Shown here piece by piece: positions 1-7,871 of a stretch of DNA of 64,000 nt. The DNA lies in NCBI RefSeq assembly GCF_013362815.1, contig NZ_JABFVK010000097.1, forward strand, positions 29,383-93,382. Direction: 5' to 3'. The notes under the pieces were generated by a model, which did not search any database, was not told the DNA's origin, and saw only the letters and a list, made by a program, of their open reading frames with translations. Position 1 is the stretch's first letter. Every line of letters starts with the position of its first letter. The stretch is from Hamadaea sp. (lineage in GTDB: Bacteria > Actinomycetota > Actinomycetes > Mycobacteriales > Micromonosporaceae). The position numbers were made by a program, and so were the translations under genes.

Positions 1-178
1 CGACCTGGTGGCGCCCGGTGCAGTCCTGATCTGTGTGGTTCAGGGTGTGGCAGGGCGACAGCTGGTCTCCGGCGTCGGCGACCTCGGCGAAGTCACGGGG
101 CCGCTGGTCAGTGGATTCGTTCCGGATTCGGTCGGCGACGATGGTCTGGCCAGGCTCGGGGATCATGGCGCCGTCCAT
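1..178 (-). CDS. Unknown protein, N-terminal 59 residues (runs off left edge)
   Basis: A minus-strand frame opens at the ATG whose last base is 178 and continues without a stop past the left edge. Third codon positions are strongly G/C inside this frame and lose that bias immediately upstream of the ATG, which is the main reason to treat it as coding and to choose this start. The visible residues include MDGAMIPEPGQTIVADRIR followed by a polar stretch with two cysteines. I recognise no family. It is divergent from the dehydrogenase at 294, so the two may share a control region. No convincing ribosome binding site is visible. Confidence 0.5.
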   Translation of the reverse strand, partial: MDGAMIPEPGQTIVADRIRNESTDQRPRDFAEVADAGDQLSPCHTLNHTDQDCTGRHQV

Positions 179-255
179 ACCCGGTTGCGCAGTTCGATAA
201 TCCTGCAAGGTCGTACTTCGGGAGTGGCCGTAGTCACAATCGCACGTTTTGAGGT

Positions 256-286
256 TTGCGTTCGAGCGCGCTCGAAGCCATAGCGT
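256..286 (+). promoter_or_regulatory. MerR-type promoter/operator of the dehydrogenase-MerR pair
   Basis: A -35-like TTGCGT (256-261) and a -10-like TAGCGT (281-286) are separated by 19 bases, the overlong spacer typical of MerR-family promoters. The spacer contains the perfect 16-bp palindrome TTCGAGCGCGCTCGAA (261-276). The -10 ends seven bases before the ATG at 294, so the transcript is probably leaderless. The MerR regulator encoded next (1170) is the obvious ligand. Confidence 0.75.
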
Positions 287-293
287 CGCGGCC

Positions 294-1160
294 ATGACGA
301 AGACACAACTGACCTGGATCATCACCGGAGCGTCCCGGGGCTTCGGCCGCTCGCTCGCCGAGAAAGCGCTGGCCGGCGGGGATCTCGTCGTCGCGGCTGT
401 GCGGCGGCCAGAGAGTTTGACCGACCTGGCGGCGAAGTACCCCGACACCTGCCTGGTCACGAAGTACGACGCCCGGGACGTCTCCGCCGCGGCGACACTC
501 GTCCAAGCCGCGGTCGAGCGGTTCGACCGGATCGACGTGCTCGTGAACAACGCCGGACGGGCGGTCGTCGGAGCCGTCGAGGAGGTGTCCGACGCTCAGC
601 TGCGCGAGCTGATGGACCTGCACCTGTTCGGTCCGGCCGCCCTGGTCCGGGCGGTGCTGCCGGTGATGCGAGCCCAAGGCTCCGGGTCCATCGTCCAGAT
701 GAGCAGCCAGGGCGGCCGGACGTCGTTCCCCGGCGTGGCGGCGTACTCGGCATCGAAGTTCGCGCTGGAGGGCTGGTCCGAGGCGCTCGCGGGAGAGGTC
801 GCGCCGTTCGGCGTACGCGTGATGATCGTCGAACCGAGCCGCTTCCGGACCGACTTCAACTCCGGTGGCACGCTGGAGTTCGCGGACACGTCCGACGCGT
901 ACGCCTCGATGCTGGCCGCCGTCCGCGCCGACATGGCCGGGGCCGACGGCCGCCAGGAAGGCGACCCGGATCGGGCGGCCGACATCATCGTCTCGCTGGT
1001 CCACGGCGAGTCTCTGCCGCTCCGGCTGCCGTTGGGGCGGGAGGCGGTCGACCGGATCTCCGGGGCGTACCGGCGTGGGCTCGCGGAGGTCGCCGAGTGG
1101 GCGGACGTCGCCCGTAGCGCAGACTTCGCCGACGTCCCGGCCTCGGCCCGCCCGGTCTAG
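294..1160 (+). CDS. Short-chain dehydrogenase/reductase (classical SDR)
   Basis: A cytosolic NAD(P)-dependent oxidoreductase of 288 residues. The Rossmann signature TGASRGFG is near the N-terminus, NNAG follows in the middle, and the catalytic YSASK tetrad motif is present with an upstream serine (MSSQGG). Length fits the classical SDR class; the substrate cannot be read from sequence. The frame is open 15 codons further upstream, but the ATG at 294 begins directly before the Rossmann strand and lies seven bases after a MerR-type -10, so the upstream extension would overlap the operator. The MerR gene follows after nine bases. SDR plus MerR pairs of this kind usually answer to electrophilic or redox-active compounds; that is inference here. 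Confidence 0.9.
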   Translation: MTKTQLTWIITGASRGFGRSLAEKALAGGDLVVAAVRRPESLTDLAAKYPDTCLVTKYDARDVSAAATLVQAAVERFDRIDVLVNNAGRAVVGAVEEVSDAQLRELMDLHLFGPAALVRAVLPVMRAQGSGSIVQMSSQGGRTSFPGVAAYSASKFALEGWSEALAGEVAPFGVRVMIVEPSRFRTDFNSGGTLEFADTSDAYASMLAAVRADMAGADGRQEGDPDRAADIIVSLVHGESLPLRLPLGREAVDRISGAYRRGLAEVAEWADVARSADFADVPASARPV

Positions 1161-1169
1161 GCTTGCGCC

Positions 1170-1643
1170 ATGGCGACGGAAGACCTGATGACGCGGGTGC
1201 TGGAAACTCTCGGCGAGGACGATCCGTTGTCGGTCGAAGCCATTCACCGGCTCACCGGCCTCGGCGACGTCCCGGCGGCGATGGCCATCAATGAGGTGGC
1301 CGACATGCTGGATATCTCGCCGCATACGTTGCGCTACTACGAACGGGCCGGGCTGGTCGAGGTCGCTCGCGACGCCAACGGCTACCGGGTCTACGACGCG
1401 GACGCCGTACGGCGGCTCGTCTTCCTGACCCGGATGCGGCTGTCCGGGATGCCGATGCGCGATCTCCAGCACTACATCGAGCTGGTGGACGCCGGACCGG
1501 ACACGGTGCCCGAGCGGCTGGACATGCTGCTCGAGCACCGGGACATCATCCGCCGCCGCCTCCGGGAACTGACCTTGTCGCTGGCCGCCACCGAATACAA
1601 GATCTCGACCTACGGCGGCGAGACCGGCCCGGACGGGGTCTGA
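1170..1643 (+). CDS. MerR family transcriptional regulator
   Basis: A 157-residue regulator. An N-terminal extension of about 40 residues precedes the MerR winged-helix domain, recognised by the DMLDISPHTLRYYERAGLV segment and the GYRVYD wing. A coiled dimerisation helix follows (about 105-145). The short C-terminus has no obvious effector domain and no paired cysteines, so a metal sensor is unlikely. A TAGGCT -10 (1158-1163) overlaps the dehydrogenase stop codon and ends six bases before the ATG, suggesting a second, leaderless transcript in addition to read-through. It probably autoregulates through the palindrome at 261-276. It ends four bases from the convergent desaturase gene. Confidence 0.88.
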   Translation: MATEDLMTRVLETLGEDDPLSVEAIHRLTGLGDVPAAMAINEVADMLDISPHTLRYYERAGLVEVARDANGYRVYDADAVRRLVFLTRMRLSGMPMRDLQHYIELVDAGPDTVPERLDMLLEHRDIIRRRLRELTLSLAATEYKISTYGGETGPDGV

Positions 1644-1647
1644 CGGC

Positions 1648-2673
1648 TCAGGCCGTGCGCAGGGGCCGGCCGACTGCGTGCAGATGGCGCAGCGCGATCG
1701 CGTACGACCGGAACAGGCCGCACTCCTCGTAGGGCACCCCGATCTCGGCGCAGAACCGCCGGACGATCGGCTTGGCCCGGCGCAGGTTGGCCGACGGCAT
1801 ACTCGGGAACAAGTGGTGCTCGATCTGGTGGTTCAGGCCGCCGAGCACGACGTCGAGCACCGGCCCGCCGGTCACGTTCCGCGAGGTCAGCACCTGCTTA
1901 CGGAGGAAGTCGAGGTCGTCGGTCGCCATCGGCATGCCCTTGTGGTTGGGGGCGAACGTGCAGCCGAGGTAGAGGCCGAAGGCGGCCTGGTGCACGGCGA
2001 TGAAGGCGAGTCCCTTGCCCAGCGGCAAGACGGTGAAGACCGCCCCGAAGTACGCCGCGAAGTGCAGCACGAACAACACGATCTCGGCAGCCCGGTGCCG
2101 CATGCCGCCCTTTCGCAGCGCCCGGACGCCGGAGACGTGCAGGTTCAGCCCTTCCAGCAGCAGCAGCGGGAAGAACAAGAACCCCTGGACACGGCCGACG
2201 AACCGGGCCACCCCCTTCGCCGTCCGCGCCTGATCGGTCGACCAGATCAGGATGTCGGGGGAGACGTCGGGGTCGTGGTCCTCATGGTTGGGGTTGGCGT
2301 GGTGGCGGGTGTGCTTGTCCATCCACCAGCCGTAGCTCATGCCGATGCCCAGGTTGCCCGCGAGGAGACCGGCGACCTCGCTCGCCTTGCGGGTGCTGAA
2401 CACCTGGCGGTGGGCCAGGTCGTGGGCGACGAGGGCCACCTGGGCGAACACGGCGGCCAGCGCGAGCGCGACGATGATCTGCAGCCAGGAATCGCCGACC
2501 ATTGCGAAGGCGACCCAGCTTCCGGCGTACGCCGCGATCACCAGCCCGATGCGAAGGGCGTAGTAGCCGGGCCGCCGGTCGAGCAGCCCGGCTCGTTTGA
2601 CGCGTTCGGACAGGCGGGCGAAATCGCTGCCGCGGACGGTGGCCGGACTGGCGAGGGCCGTCGTATCAGTCAT
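1648..2673 (-). CDS. Membrane fatty acid desaturase (acyl-lipid type)
   Basis: A di-iron integral membrane desaturase of 341 residues that would introduce a double bond into fatty acyl chains of membrane lipids. All three histidine boxes are present: HDLAH (84-88), HTRHH (121-125) and QIEHH (283-287). Hydrophobic segments lie at about 40-85, 100-118 and 195-245. Length and box spacing fit the FADS/DesA3-like group rather than soluble acyl-ACP desaturases. The gene stands alone. Its ATG is preceded by GGGAGC and a -10/-35 pair at 2680-2708. No electron-transfer partner such as a ferredoxin reductase is encoded nearby. Confidence 0.9.
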   Translation of the reverse strand: MTDTTALASPATVRGSDFARLSERVKRAGLLDRRPGYYALRIGLVIAAYAGSWVAFAMVGDSWLQIIVALALAAVFAQVALVAHDLAHRQVFSTRKASEVAGLLAGNLGIGMSYGWWMDKHTRHHANPNHEDHDPDVSPDILIWSTDQARTAKGVARFVGRVQGFLFFPLLLLEGLNLHVSGVRALRKGGMRHRAAEIVLFVLHFAAYFGAVFTVLPLGKGLAFIAVHQAAFGLYLGCTFAPNHKGMPMATDDLDFLRKQVLTSRNVTGGPVLDVVLGGLNHQIEHHLFPSMPSANLRRAKPIVRRFCAEIGVPYEECGLFRSYAIALRHLHAVGRPLRTA

Positions 2674-2679
2674 GCTCCC

Positions 2680-2708
2680 AGCCTCGTGGCCGGGGCGCTC
2701 CGAACCAA
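2680..2708 (-). promoter_or_regulatory. Putative promoter of the desaturase gene
   Basis: On the minus strand TTGGTT (2708-2703) and GAGGCT (2685-2680) are 17 bases apart, and the -10 ends six bases before the ATG at 2673. This fits a leaderless or nearly leaderless transcript. The -10 lacks the initial T of the consensus. Confidence 0.4.
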
Positions 2709-2897
2709 TCCCGCTGCCCCCCGAGCGGGGGTGGGGCTGGCCCCAGTCCGATCCCTCGGGCGGGCCTCAATCCGCCGGCTGATCCGTCAGTTCGCGACGC
2801 AGTTCCAACTGGACGGCCGACCGACTGTCCAGATTGGATCGGCGATGCGTGGCCGAGCCGTGGAATAGCAGCTCGGGCCGGGGCGTTGGAGAGCAGC

Positions 2898-3338
2898 GTG
2901 ACGATGACCGGAGACTATGAACCGAGCGCGACCGGGTGGGTCCGCAAGCACGTCGAGCAGATCATGCGGACCGGGACGACCGACGGAGTGACGATCCGAG
3001 GGCTGGCGACCGTGCTGATGACCTATCGGGGCGCCAAGAGCGGCAAGATCCGCAAGACTCCGGTCATGCGGGTCGAACACGACGGGGCGTACGCGGCCGT
3101 GGCATCCCAGGGCGGCGCGCCCAAGAACCCCCAGTGGTACGCGAGCCTGGTCGCCGAACCGGTCGTGGAACTCCAGGATGGCCGGACAAACCGGGAATAT
3201 CGGGCGCGTGAGGTGTCCGGCGACGAGAAGGCGATCTGGTGGGAGCGGGCGGTCGCGGCCTATCCGCCTTACGCCGACTATCAGCGCAAGACCGAGCGCC
3301 AGATCCCCGTCTTCGTGCTGGAGCCGATAAGCGGCTGA
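2898..3338 (+). CDS. Ddn-type F420-dependent nitroreductase family protein
   Basis: A protein of about 146 residues of the deazaflavin(F420)H2-dependent split-barrel family (nitroreductase/quinone reductase type, related to mycobacterial Ddn). Diagnostic segments are the basic TYRGAKSGKIRKTPVMRV strand, SQGGAPKNPQWYASLVAEP, and the acidic-tryptophan IWWERAVAAYPPYADYQ helix. Such enzymes reduce quinones or nitroaromatics in the cytosol. Start choice: GGAGAG at 2888-2893 favours GTG 2898; ATG 2904 and TTG 2886 are alternatives. It stands alone. Confidence 0.85.
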   Translation: MTMTGDYEPSATGWVRKHVEQIMRTGTTDGVTIRGLATVLMTYRGAKSGKIRKTPVMRVEHDGAYAAVASQGGAPKNPQWYASLVAEPVVELQDGRTNREYRAREVSGDEKAIWWERAVAAYPPYADYQRKTERQIPVFVLEPISG

Positions 3339-3471
3339 CCGCTGACGATCTCCGTAACGTTCGTCGTCGCCTGGCGAGCGGGCGTCGGATGGTGATCCAC
3401 AGCCCGTACCGTGTCAGATTCGTCCACCGAAACGACACGCGCCGGGATGTGGATCACGCGTAGGACCGCTC

Positions 3472-3497
3472 AACCTTTTGGCGCGGTCACGTGTTCA
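3472..3497 (+). promoter_or_regulatory. Possible ECF-type promoter of the sigma factor gene
   Basis: AACCTTTT (3472-3479) followed after 11 bases by GTGTTCA (3491-3497) resembles the AAC-type -35 of extracytoplasmic-function sigma factors with a downstream -10-like element. It lies 30 bases before the sigma factor start, where an autoregulated promoter would be expected. The match is partial. Confidence 0.3.
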
Positions 3498-3527
3498 TGA
3501 GGGTAGAGGCGACCAGAAAGCGAGCCG

Positions 3528-4052
3528 ATGCCCGACGACGAATTCCGTGCCTTCGTAGAACAGCGCTACACCGCGCTGCTGCGGACGGCGTACCTGCTGT
3601 GCGGGTCGCCGGATCGCGCCGAGGACCTCCTGCAGGCGGCCCTGCTCGCCGCGATGCCCCGCTGGCGGCGCATGGACCATCCGGAGGCGTACGTCCGCCG
3701 GATCATGGTCAACCAGCTGGCCAACTCGTGGCGGCGGCCGATCCGGGAGATCCTCACCGCGGTGCTGCCCGACCGGCCCGTGCGAGACACCGCCATCGAG
3801 GAACGGGACGCGATGTGGGTGGCGCTGAGCCGGTTGCCGGCTCGGATGCGGGCCGTGCTGGTGCTGCGCTACTGGGAAGACTTGTCCGAAGAGGAGACCG
3901 CCAGGGTGCTGGAGGTGAGCCTCGGCACGGTGAAGAGCCACTCCTCCCGGGGTCTCGCCCGGCTGCGGGATCTGCTCGGCGAGCCGCTGGTGCTCGACGC
4001 GGGCGGACCTCGGGACAAGCTACGCATCAACGGGACCGGAGGCGCGCGATGA
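3528..4052 (+). CDS. ECF sigma factor, SigE family
   Basis: A 174-residue alternative sigma factor with region 2 (about 8-75, including YLLCGSPDRAEDLLQAALLAAMP) and region 4 (about 110-160, with the RYWEDLSEEETARVLEVS helix-turn-helix and GTVKSHSSRGLARLR recognition helix). No region 3 is present, as usual for ECF sigma factors. The start ATG follows GAAAGCGAGCCG, a weak ribosome binding site. Its stop overlaps the start of the next gene (ATGA, 4049-4052), so the two products are translationally coupled and the partner is the likely membrane sensor or anti-sigma protein. Confidence 0.92.
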   Translation: MPDDEFRAFVEQRYTALLRTAYLLCGSPDRAEDLLQAALLAAMPRWRRMDHPEAYVRRIMVNQLANSWRRPIREILTAVLPDRPVRDTAIEERDAMWVALSRLPARMRAVLVLRYWEDLSEEETARVLEVSLGTVKSHSSRGLARLRDLLGEPLVLDAGGPRDKLRINGTGGAR

Positions 4053-5443
4053 TCGACGAGCTGCAACGAACCCTTCGCGAGCGCGCCGAGGTGGTGGTGG
4101 CCCGGCCTCAGCCGTACGAGCGGCTGCTGCGCCGACGCCGGGTTCGCCGGCGGACGACGGCGATGACGGCCGCCGCAGTGGCGATCCTGATCGCGGTGCC
4201 CCTCGGGTTCAAGGCGATCGTTCTGCCGACTTATGATCCGGAGCCGGGACCGCCGCCCGCCGCGGTGGCTCCGCTGCTGAACTCGCCGACGCGCGGCAGC
4301 CTCGCCGGGGACGAGAAGTTCCTGGCCGGCCTACGCGAGCGGGCGGCAGCGGTCGCCAACGTGGGACGGGGACCGAACGGCCCGCACATGCCCTCCGACC
4401 CGGACCTGATCAAGGTGCTCTTCGCCGGCGACGTCGGCACCCGCCGGATCGCAATCGTCGCCGGACTCGACGGGTGGCCGCTGGAGGCGCTCTTCCAAGG
4501 CTCGGTCGGCGACGACCCGGGCGACCTCTACAACAGCGGGTCGGGCGAGCTGGAACCCGTCGTGCACACGGATACGGCGAAGATGGGCTCCGATCGGTCG
4601 GAGACCTACCTGCTTCTCGGCCCGGCCGGGGCGAGCATCGACAAGGCGACTTCGGTCTACAGCTCGACCGGCGTCCGGCGTACGTGGACTCCGGTCGCGG
4701 CAGATCAGGGTTACGTGGCGTACCCGGATCTGACCTGGCGCGAGCGGCTGCGCGTACGCATGGGGGACATGGTGATCTGGGAGGGCGTCGGCGGGCGAGC
4801 GCCCGATGCGGCCGTGGAGGTCGACCCGCAGCCGGTGCTTGGACATGGAACCGCGATTCCGGCGTCGTACGCGCAGATGGCGGCGAACTATCTCGCCTAC
4901 TCGACTGGCCTATCCGGACCGGGAGCGAAGTACCGGGTGTTGTGGAGCGACCGCCTCACCATGCCCGGCACCAAGCAAGGCGAGGCGTACGCCGTCGTAG
5001 TGCAGGCGATCACGGCCGACGGCGGCGGTCCGTACTCCCTCTACGTCTTCGAGGCCGGCACCGAGGACACCCGCAACCTTCCGATTGGAAACGGCACCGC
5101 CGGGCCGCCGGATCAGGCCTTCCTCTTGCTGCGGTTGCCGTCGTTCGCGGCGATGACCGACGATCGGGTGTACGCCGTCGCTCCTCCGGCAGCGGCTCGA
5201 GCCGAGTTCACCGACGCGAGCGGGCACACCGTCGGCATCGGGCTCAGCAACGGCGTCGGCTGGCTGAACACGCCCGCCGGGATCGACAGCGAGGTCCGGT
5301 TCTACGACGGCGGGGGAGCGCTGCTGGCGACGCGTCAGTTCAGCGACAAGGACCGCGGCGCGAGCTGCGACGAGCACGATCCGTCCATCTGCGACGGGCC
5401 GATCTCGGTCCGGGAGAGCCGGCCGGCTGAGCCGGTCCGGTGA
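4049..5443 (+). CDS. Membrane-anchored partner of the ECF sigma factor (anti-sigma-like)
   Basis: A 464-residue protein. A short cytoplasmic head rich in arginine (about 1-36) is followed by one transmembrane helix (about 37-57, ending FKAIVLP) and a large extracytoplasmic domain rich in beta-forming sequence. No zinc anti-sigma HxxxCxxC motif is visible, so the cytoplasmic interaction surface is not a recognised ASD. GGAGG at 4038-4042 supports the ATG. Overlap with the sigma gene, topology and membrane position suggest a sensor/anti-sigma role; this is inference. The same arrangement recurs at 35,073-36,736. Confidence 0.75.
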   Translation: MIDELQRTLRERAEVVVARPQPYERLLRRRRVRRRTTAMTAAAVAILIAVPLGFKAIVLPTYDPEPGPPPAAVAPLLNSPTRGSLAGDEKFLAGLRERAAAVANVGRGPNGPHMPSDPDLIKVLFAGDVGTRRIAIVAGLDGWPLEALFQGSVGDDPGDLYNSGSGELEPVVHTDTAKMGSDRSETYLLLGPAGASIDKATSVYSSTGVRRTWTPVAADQGYVAYPDLTWRERLRVRMGDMVIWEGVGGRAPDAAVEVDPQPVLGHGTAIPASYAQMAANYLAYSTGLSGPGAKYRVLWSDRLTMPGTKQGEAYAVVVQAITADGGGPYSLYVFEAGTEDTRNLPIGNGTAGPPDQAFLLLRLPSFAAMTDDRVYAVAPPAAARAEFTDASGHTVGIGLSNGVGWLNTPAGIDSEVRFYDGGGALLATRQFSDKDRGASCDEHDPSICDGPISVRESRPAEPVR

Positions 5444-5444
5444 T

Positions 5445-5933
5445 TCAGCGCAGCGGGTGATACATGACATGCAGGCCGACGAGCCCGTGGCGCGGGTGGC
5501 GGAACGCCTCCGGGACCGTGCCGATGATCCGGAAGCCCAGGTCCTGCCACAGGTGCACGGCCGGTTCGTTGGTCTCGACGACCGCGTTGAACTGCATGCC
5601 GTGGTATCCCCGCTGCCGCGCCCACGCCAAGGCGTACTCGCCGAGCGCCCGTCCCACGCCGCGGCCCTGCGCCTGCGGGCTCACCATGAAGCTCGCGGTC
5701 GCGATGTGCGCGCCCCGGCCGGGCCGGTTCGGCCCGAACTTCGCCGAGCCCAGCACGGACTCACCGTCGACGGCCACGACCGTCTGTGCCGGCGGCGTCT
5801 CCATCCACAACGGACGCGCGGTTTCCGAGGTCAGGTCTTCCGGGTACGCGTAAGTCTCACCGGCAGCGACGATCGCGGAGAAGAAGGGCCAGATCCGGGG
5901 CCAGTCGGAGTCCACGGCAGCTCGAATGATCAC
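5445..5933 (-). CDS. GNAT family N-acetyltransferase
   Basis: A 162-residue acetyl-CoA-dependent acyltransferase. The acetyl-CoA pyrophosphate loop QAQGRGVG follows the MVSP strand, and the C-terminal NEPAVHLWQDLGFRIIGTVPEAF segment is typical of the phosphinothricin acetyltransferase/YhhY-like branch. The enzyme would act on a small amine or an N-terminus in the cytosol; the substrate is unknown. It is convergent with the sigma operon, one base from its stop codon, and divergent from the gene at 5974. Confidence 0.88.
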   Translation of the reverse strand: MIIRAAVDSDWPRIWPFFSAIVAAGETYAYPEDLTSETARPLWMETPPAQTVVAVDGESVLGSAKFGPNRPGRGAHIATASFMVSPQAQGRGVGRALGEYALAWARQRGYHGMQFNAVVETNEPAVHLWQDLGFRIIGTVPEAFRHPRHGLVGLHVMYHPLR

Positions 5934-5973
5934 ACCGAGACATTATCGTCGGAGAGCAGATATCCTTCCGCGC

Positions 5974-6498
5974 ATGTGGGCGCGCATGTTCTCGGGCGTA
6001 CGCCGGTGGTATTGGCTGGCGGGCGCGGGTCTGATTCTCATCGTCATCGCTGCCTTCGTGCTCTGGCCGCGATCCGAGGAGGAGCCGCGCGCGCGTCAAT
6101 ACCGCGACGTCAGCGCTTGCCTGCTGACCGATTCGGCGGGGATCTCGTCATCGGCGGCGAAACCCGTCTGGGCCGGTATGCAGGACGCCTCGCTGAAGAC
6201 GCTCGGCCAGGTGCGGTTCCTGTCCATCGCGGGGCCGCAGGACGTGTCGAACGGGCGCACCTTCGTGAACTCGCTGGTCCTCAGCCGATGCGCGGTGATC
6301 GTGGCCGCCGGGAAGCTGCCGGTCGAGACGGTCACCGAGGTCGCCCGGGAGAGCCCCCACCAGAAGTTCGTCATCGTGGTGGCCGGCGACCAGACGCCCG
6401 CCCCCGGGGTGGGCAACGTGTCGGTGGTCTCCGCCACGGGTGAGGACGCCACGCGTACGGCGGTGAGCAACGCCATCGCCCAAGCCCTCAGCGCGTAG
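5974..6498 (+). CDS. Single-pass membrane protein with BMP-like extracytoplasmic part
   Basis: A protein of 174 residues. A basic N-terminus is followed by one transmembrane helix (about 13-32, WYWLAGAGLILIVIAAFVLW) and an exported domain of about 135 residues. Its start, YRDVSACLLTDSAGISSS, and the later VWAGMQDASL resemble the first lobe of BMP/PnrA substrate-binding proteins, but the protein is about half their length. There is no lipobox. TATCCT (5961-5966) ends seven bases before the ATG, so the mRNA is probably leaderless; this favours 5974 over the in-frame codon at 5926. The 3' end overlaps the convergent MarR gene by 11 bases. Confidence 0.65.
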   Translation: MWARMFSGVRRWYWLAGAGLILIVIAAFVLWPRSEEEPRARQYRDVSACLLTDSAGISSSAAKPVWAGMQDASLKTLGQVRFLSIAGPQDVSNGRTFVNSLVLSRCAVIVAAGKLPVETVTEVARESPHQKFVIVVAGDQTPAPGVGNVSVVSATGEDATRTAVSNAIAQALSA

Positions 6499-6919
6499 TC
6501 TCGCGCGTACCGCCGAGGGTGGTGACGATCTTCGTCAGCGCGTTCTCCAGGTGCGTGAGCTCCTCCGGCGTGAGCGCGGCGAGCGCACGCGCGGCGATTT
6601 CGCGCCGGGCGGCGGAGATGGGTGCCTCGGCGGCGCGGGCTTTCGGGGTGAGGTAGAGCCGGACCAGCCGCCGGTCGTCCGGATCGCGGCGGCGTTCGAG
6701 CAGGCCCGCGGCTTCCATGCGAGCGGCGGTGTTGACCACGGTGGGGGTGGCGACGTCCAGCCGGGCCGCCAGGTCGCCCGGAGTGAGACCGTCGGTGTCC
6801 CAGAGCACTTCGAGGACGAGGTTCTGGCCGATGCGTACGCCGTGTTCCTGCATCGCCGAATCGGTAGCGGTGCGTAGCAGCTTCTGGGCCCGGGTGAGTA
6901 GGCGGACGACGTCGGTCAC
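6488..6919 (-). CDS. MarR family transcriptional regulator
   Basis: A 143-residue winged-helix regulator. The DNA-binding helices TPGDLAARLDVATPTVVNTAARMEAAGLLERRR and the DDRRLVRLYLT wing are clear, and N- and C-terminal helices would form the dimer interface. It diverges from the epimerase gene at 6968, and the perfect 9-2-9 inverted repeat between them (6934-6953) is its likely operator, giving autoregulation and repression of the epimerase. Ligand unknown. Confidence 0.92.
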   Translation of the reverse strand: MTDVVRLLTRAQKLLRTATDSAMQEHGVRIGQNLVLEVLWDTDGLTPGDLAARLDVATPTVVNTAARMEAAGLLERRRDPDDRRLVRLYLTPKARAAEAPISAARREIAARALAALTPEELTHLENALTKIVTTLGGTRETTR

Positions 6920-6933
6920 GCGTCCAGTGTATG

Positions 6934-6953
6934 ATCGTTAGCAGGCTAACGAT
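6934..6953. promoter_or_regulatory. MarR operator, perfect inverted repeat
   Basis: ATCGTTAGC-AG-GCTAACGAT is a perfect 9-bp inverted repeat with a two-base centre. It lies 14 bases before both the MarR start (minus strand, 6919) and the epimerase start (6968). Size and position are those of a classical MarR operator. Confidence 0.85.
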
Positions 6954-6967
6954 TTGGAGCGGCCCTC

Positions 6968-7834
6968 ATGATTCTGGTTACCGGTGGTGGAGGTTTCCTC
7001 GGCACGCACGTCACGCAGGCGCTGCGCGACTTCGGCGAAGAGGTCGTGATCGCCCGGCGGCAGGGGCCGACGCCCGTGGACGTCACCGATCTGGCGAGCG
7101 TGCTGGCCTTGGGCAGTCGCTACCCGATCACGCGCGTCGTGCACCTCGCCGCGGCCGGGTTGACCGAAGGGTCCACACTCGACAAGCTCTGGGCCGACAC
7201 GCTCGGCCTGTTCAGCGTGCTCCGCGCGGCGTACGAGTGGAACGTGGAGCGAGTGCTGCTCGCCAGCAGCATCGGCGTCTATGCCGGGGTCACGCCGGAC
7301 GACGGGTTCTACCACGAGGACGCCCGATTGCCGGTCGCGAGCCCGCACGCCATCCCGGCCGTGAAGAAGATCGCGGAGACGGTCGCCGCGGCTCAGCGGG
7401 AGGTCCCGGCGGTCACGGCCCGCATCGGCGCGATCTGGGGACCGCGCGGCCGGTCCGCGTCACCCTTCTTCGCCGCGCCAGGTCTCATTCACCAGGTCGT
7501 ACGCGGAGAGCAGCCCACGGCGGCCGCCGACGACGCCATAGACATGCTGTACGCCAAGGACTGCGGCGCAGCAGTGGCCCATTTGGCGACGTCATCCCGA
7601 CTGCGGCATTCGGCGTACAACATCGGGAGCGGCAGAGTGACCTCGAACCGGGAGCTGGCGGGGGCGATCGAGCGGGTGGTGCCCGGGGCCCGGATCGCGC
7701 TGACGGACGGGGGTGAGGCGCAGGCTGCGCTGGACGTGACGCGGCTGAGCGCGGACACGGAGTTCGTGCCCGCGTACGCCCTGGACCGCGCGGTGGCGGA
7801 CTACACGGCGTGGCTGGCTGTGCACGAGCGATGA
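6968..7834 (+). CDS. NAD-dependent epimerase/dehydratase family protein (atypical active site)
   Basis: An extended-SDR protein of 288 residues. TGGGGFLG binds NAD(P) at the N-terminus and LLASSIGVY follows in the middle. The usual YxxxK pair is degenerate: the lysine is kept (AIPAVKKIAET) but isoleucine stands where the catalytic tyrosine is expected. Downstream residues such as YNIGSGRVTSNRELAGAI are normal for the family. The product may therefore bind nucleotide without classical catalysis, or use another acid. TTGGAG (6954-6959) precedes the ATG. MarR control suggests a role in response to a small toxic compound. Confidence 0.82.
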   Translation: MILVTGGGGFLGTHVTQALRDFGEEVVIARRQGPTPVDVTDLASVLALGSRYPITRVVHLAAAGLTEGSTLDKLWADTLGLFSVLRAAYEWNVERVLLASSIGVYAGVTPDDGFYHEDARLPVASPHAIPAVKKIAETVAAAQREVPAVTARIGAIWGPRGRSASPFFAAPGLIHQVVRGEQPTAAADDAIDMLYAKDCGAAVAHLATSSRLRHSAYNIGSGRVTSNRELAGAIERVVPGARIALTDGGEAQAALDVTRLSADTEFVPAYALDRAVADYTAWLAVHER

Positions 7835-7871
7835 GCGTCGGCCGCCGGCGTTCGTCATGATCATCGCAGAA

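Noticed and set aside
3491..5443. A 650-codon frame across both the sigma factor and its partner
   Set aside because: The first 186 codons are the sigma factor gene in the wrong frame; the partner starts at 4049 with its own ribosome binding site.
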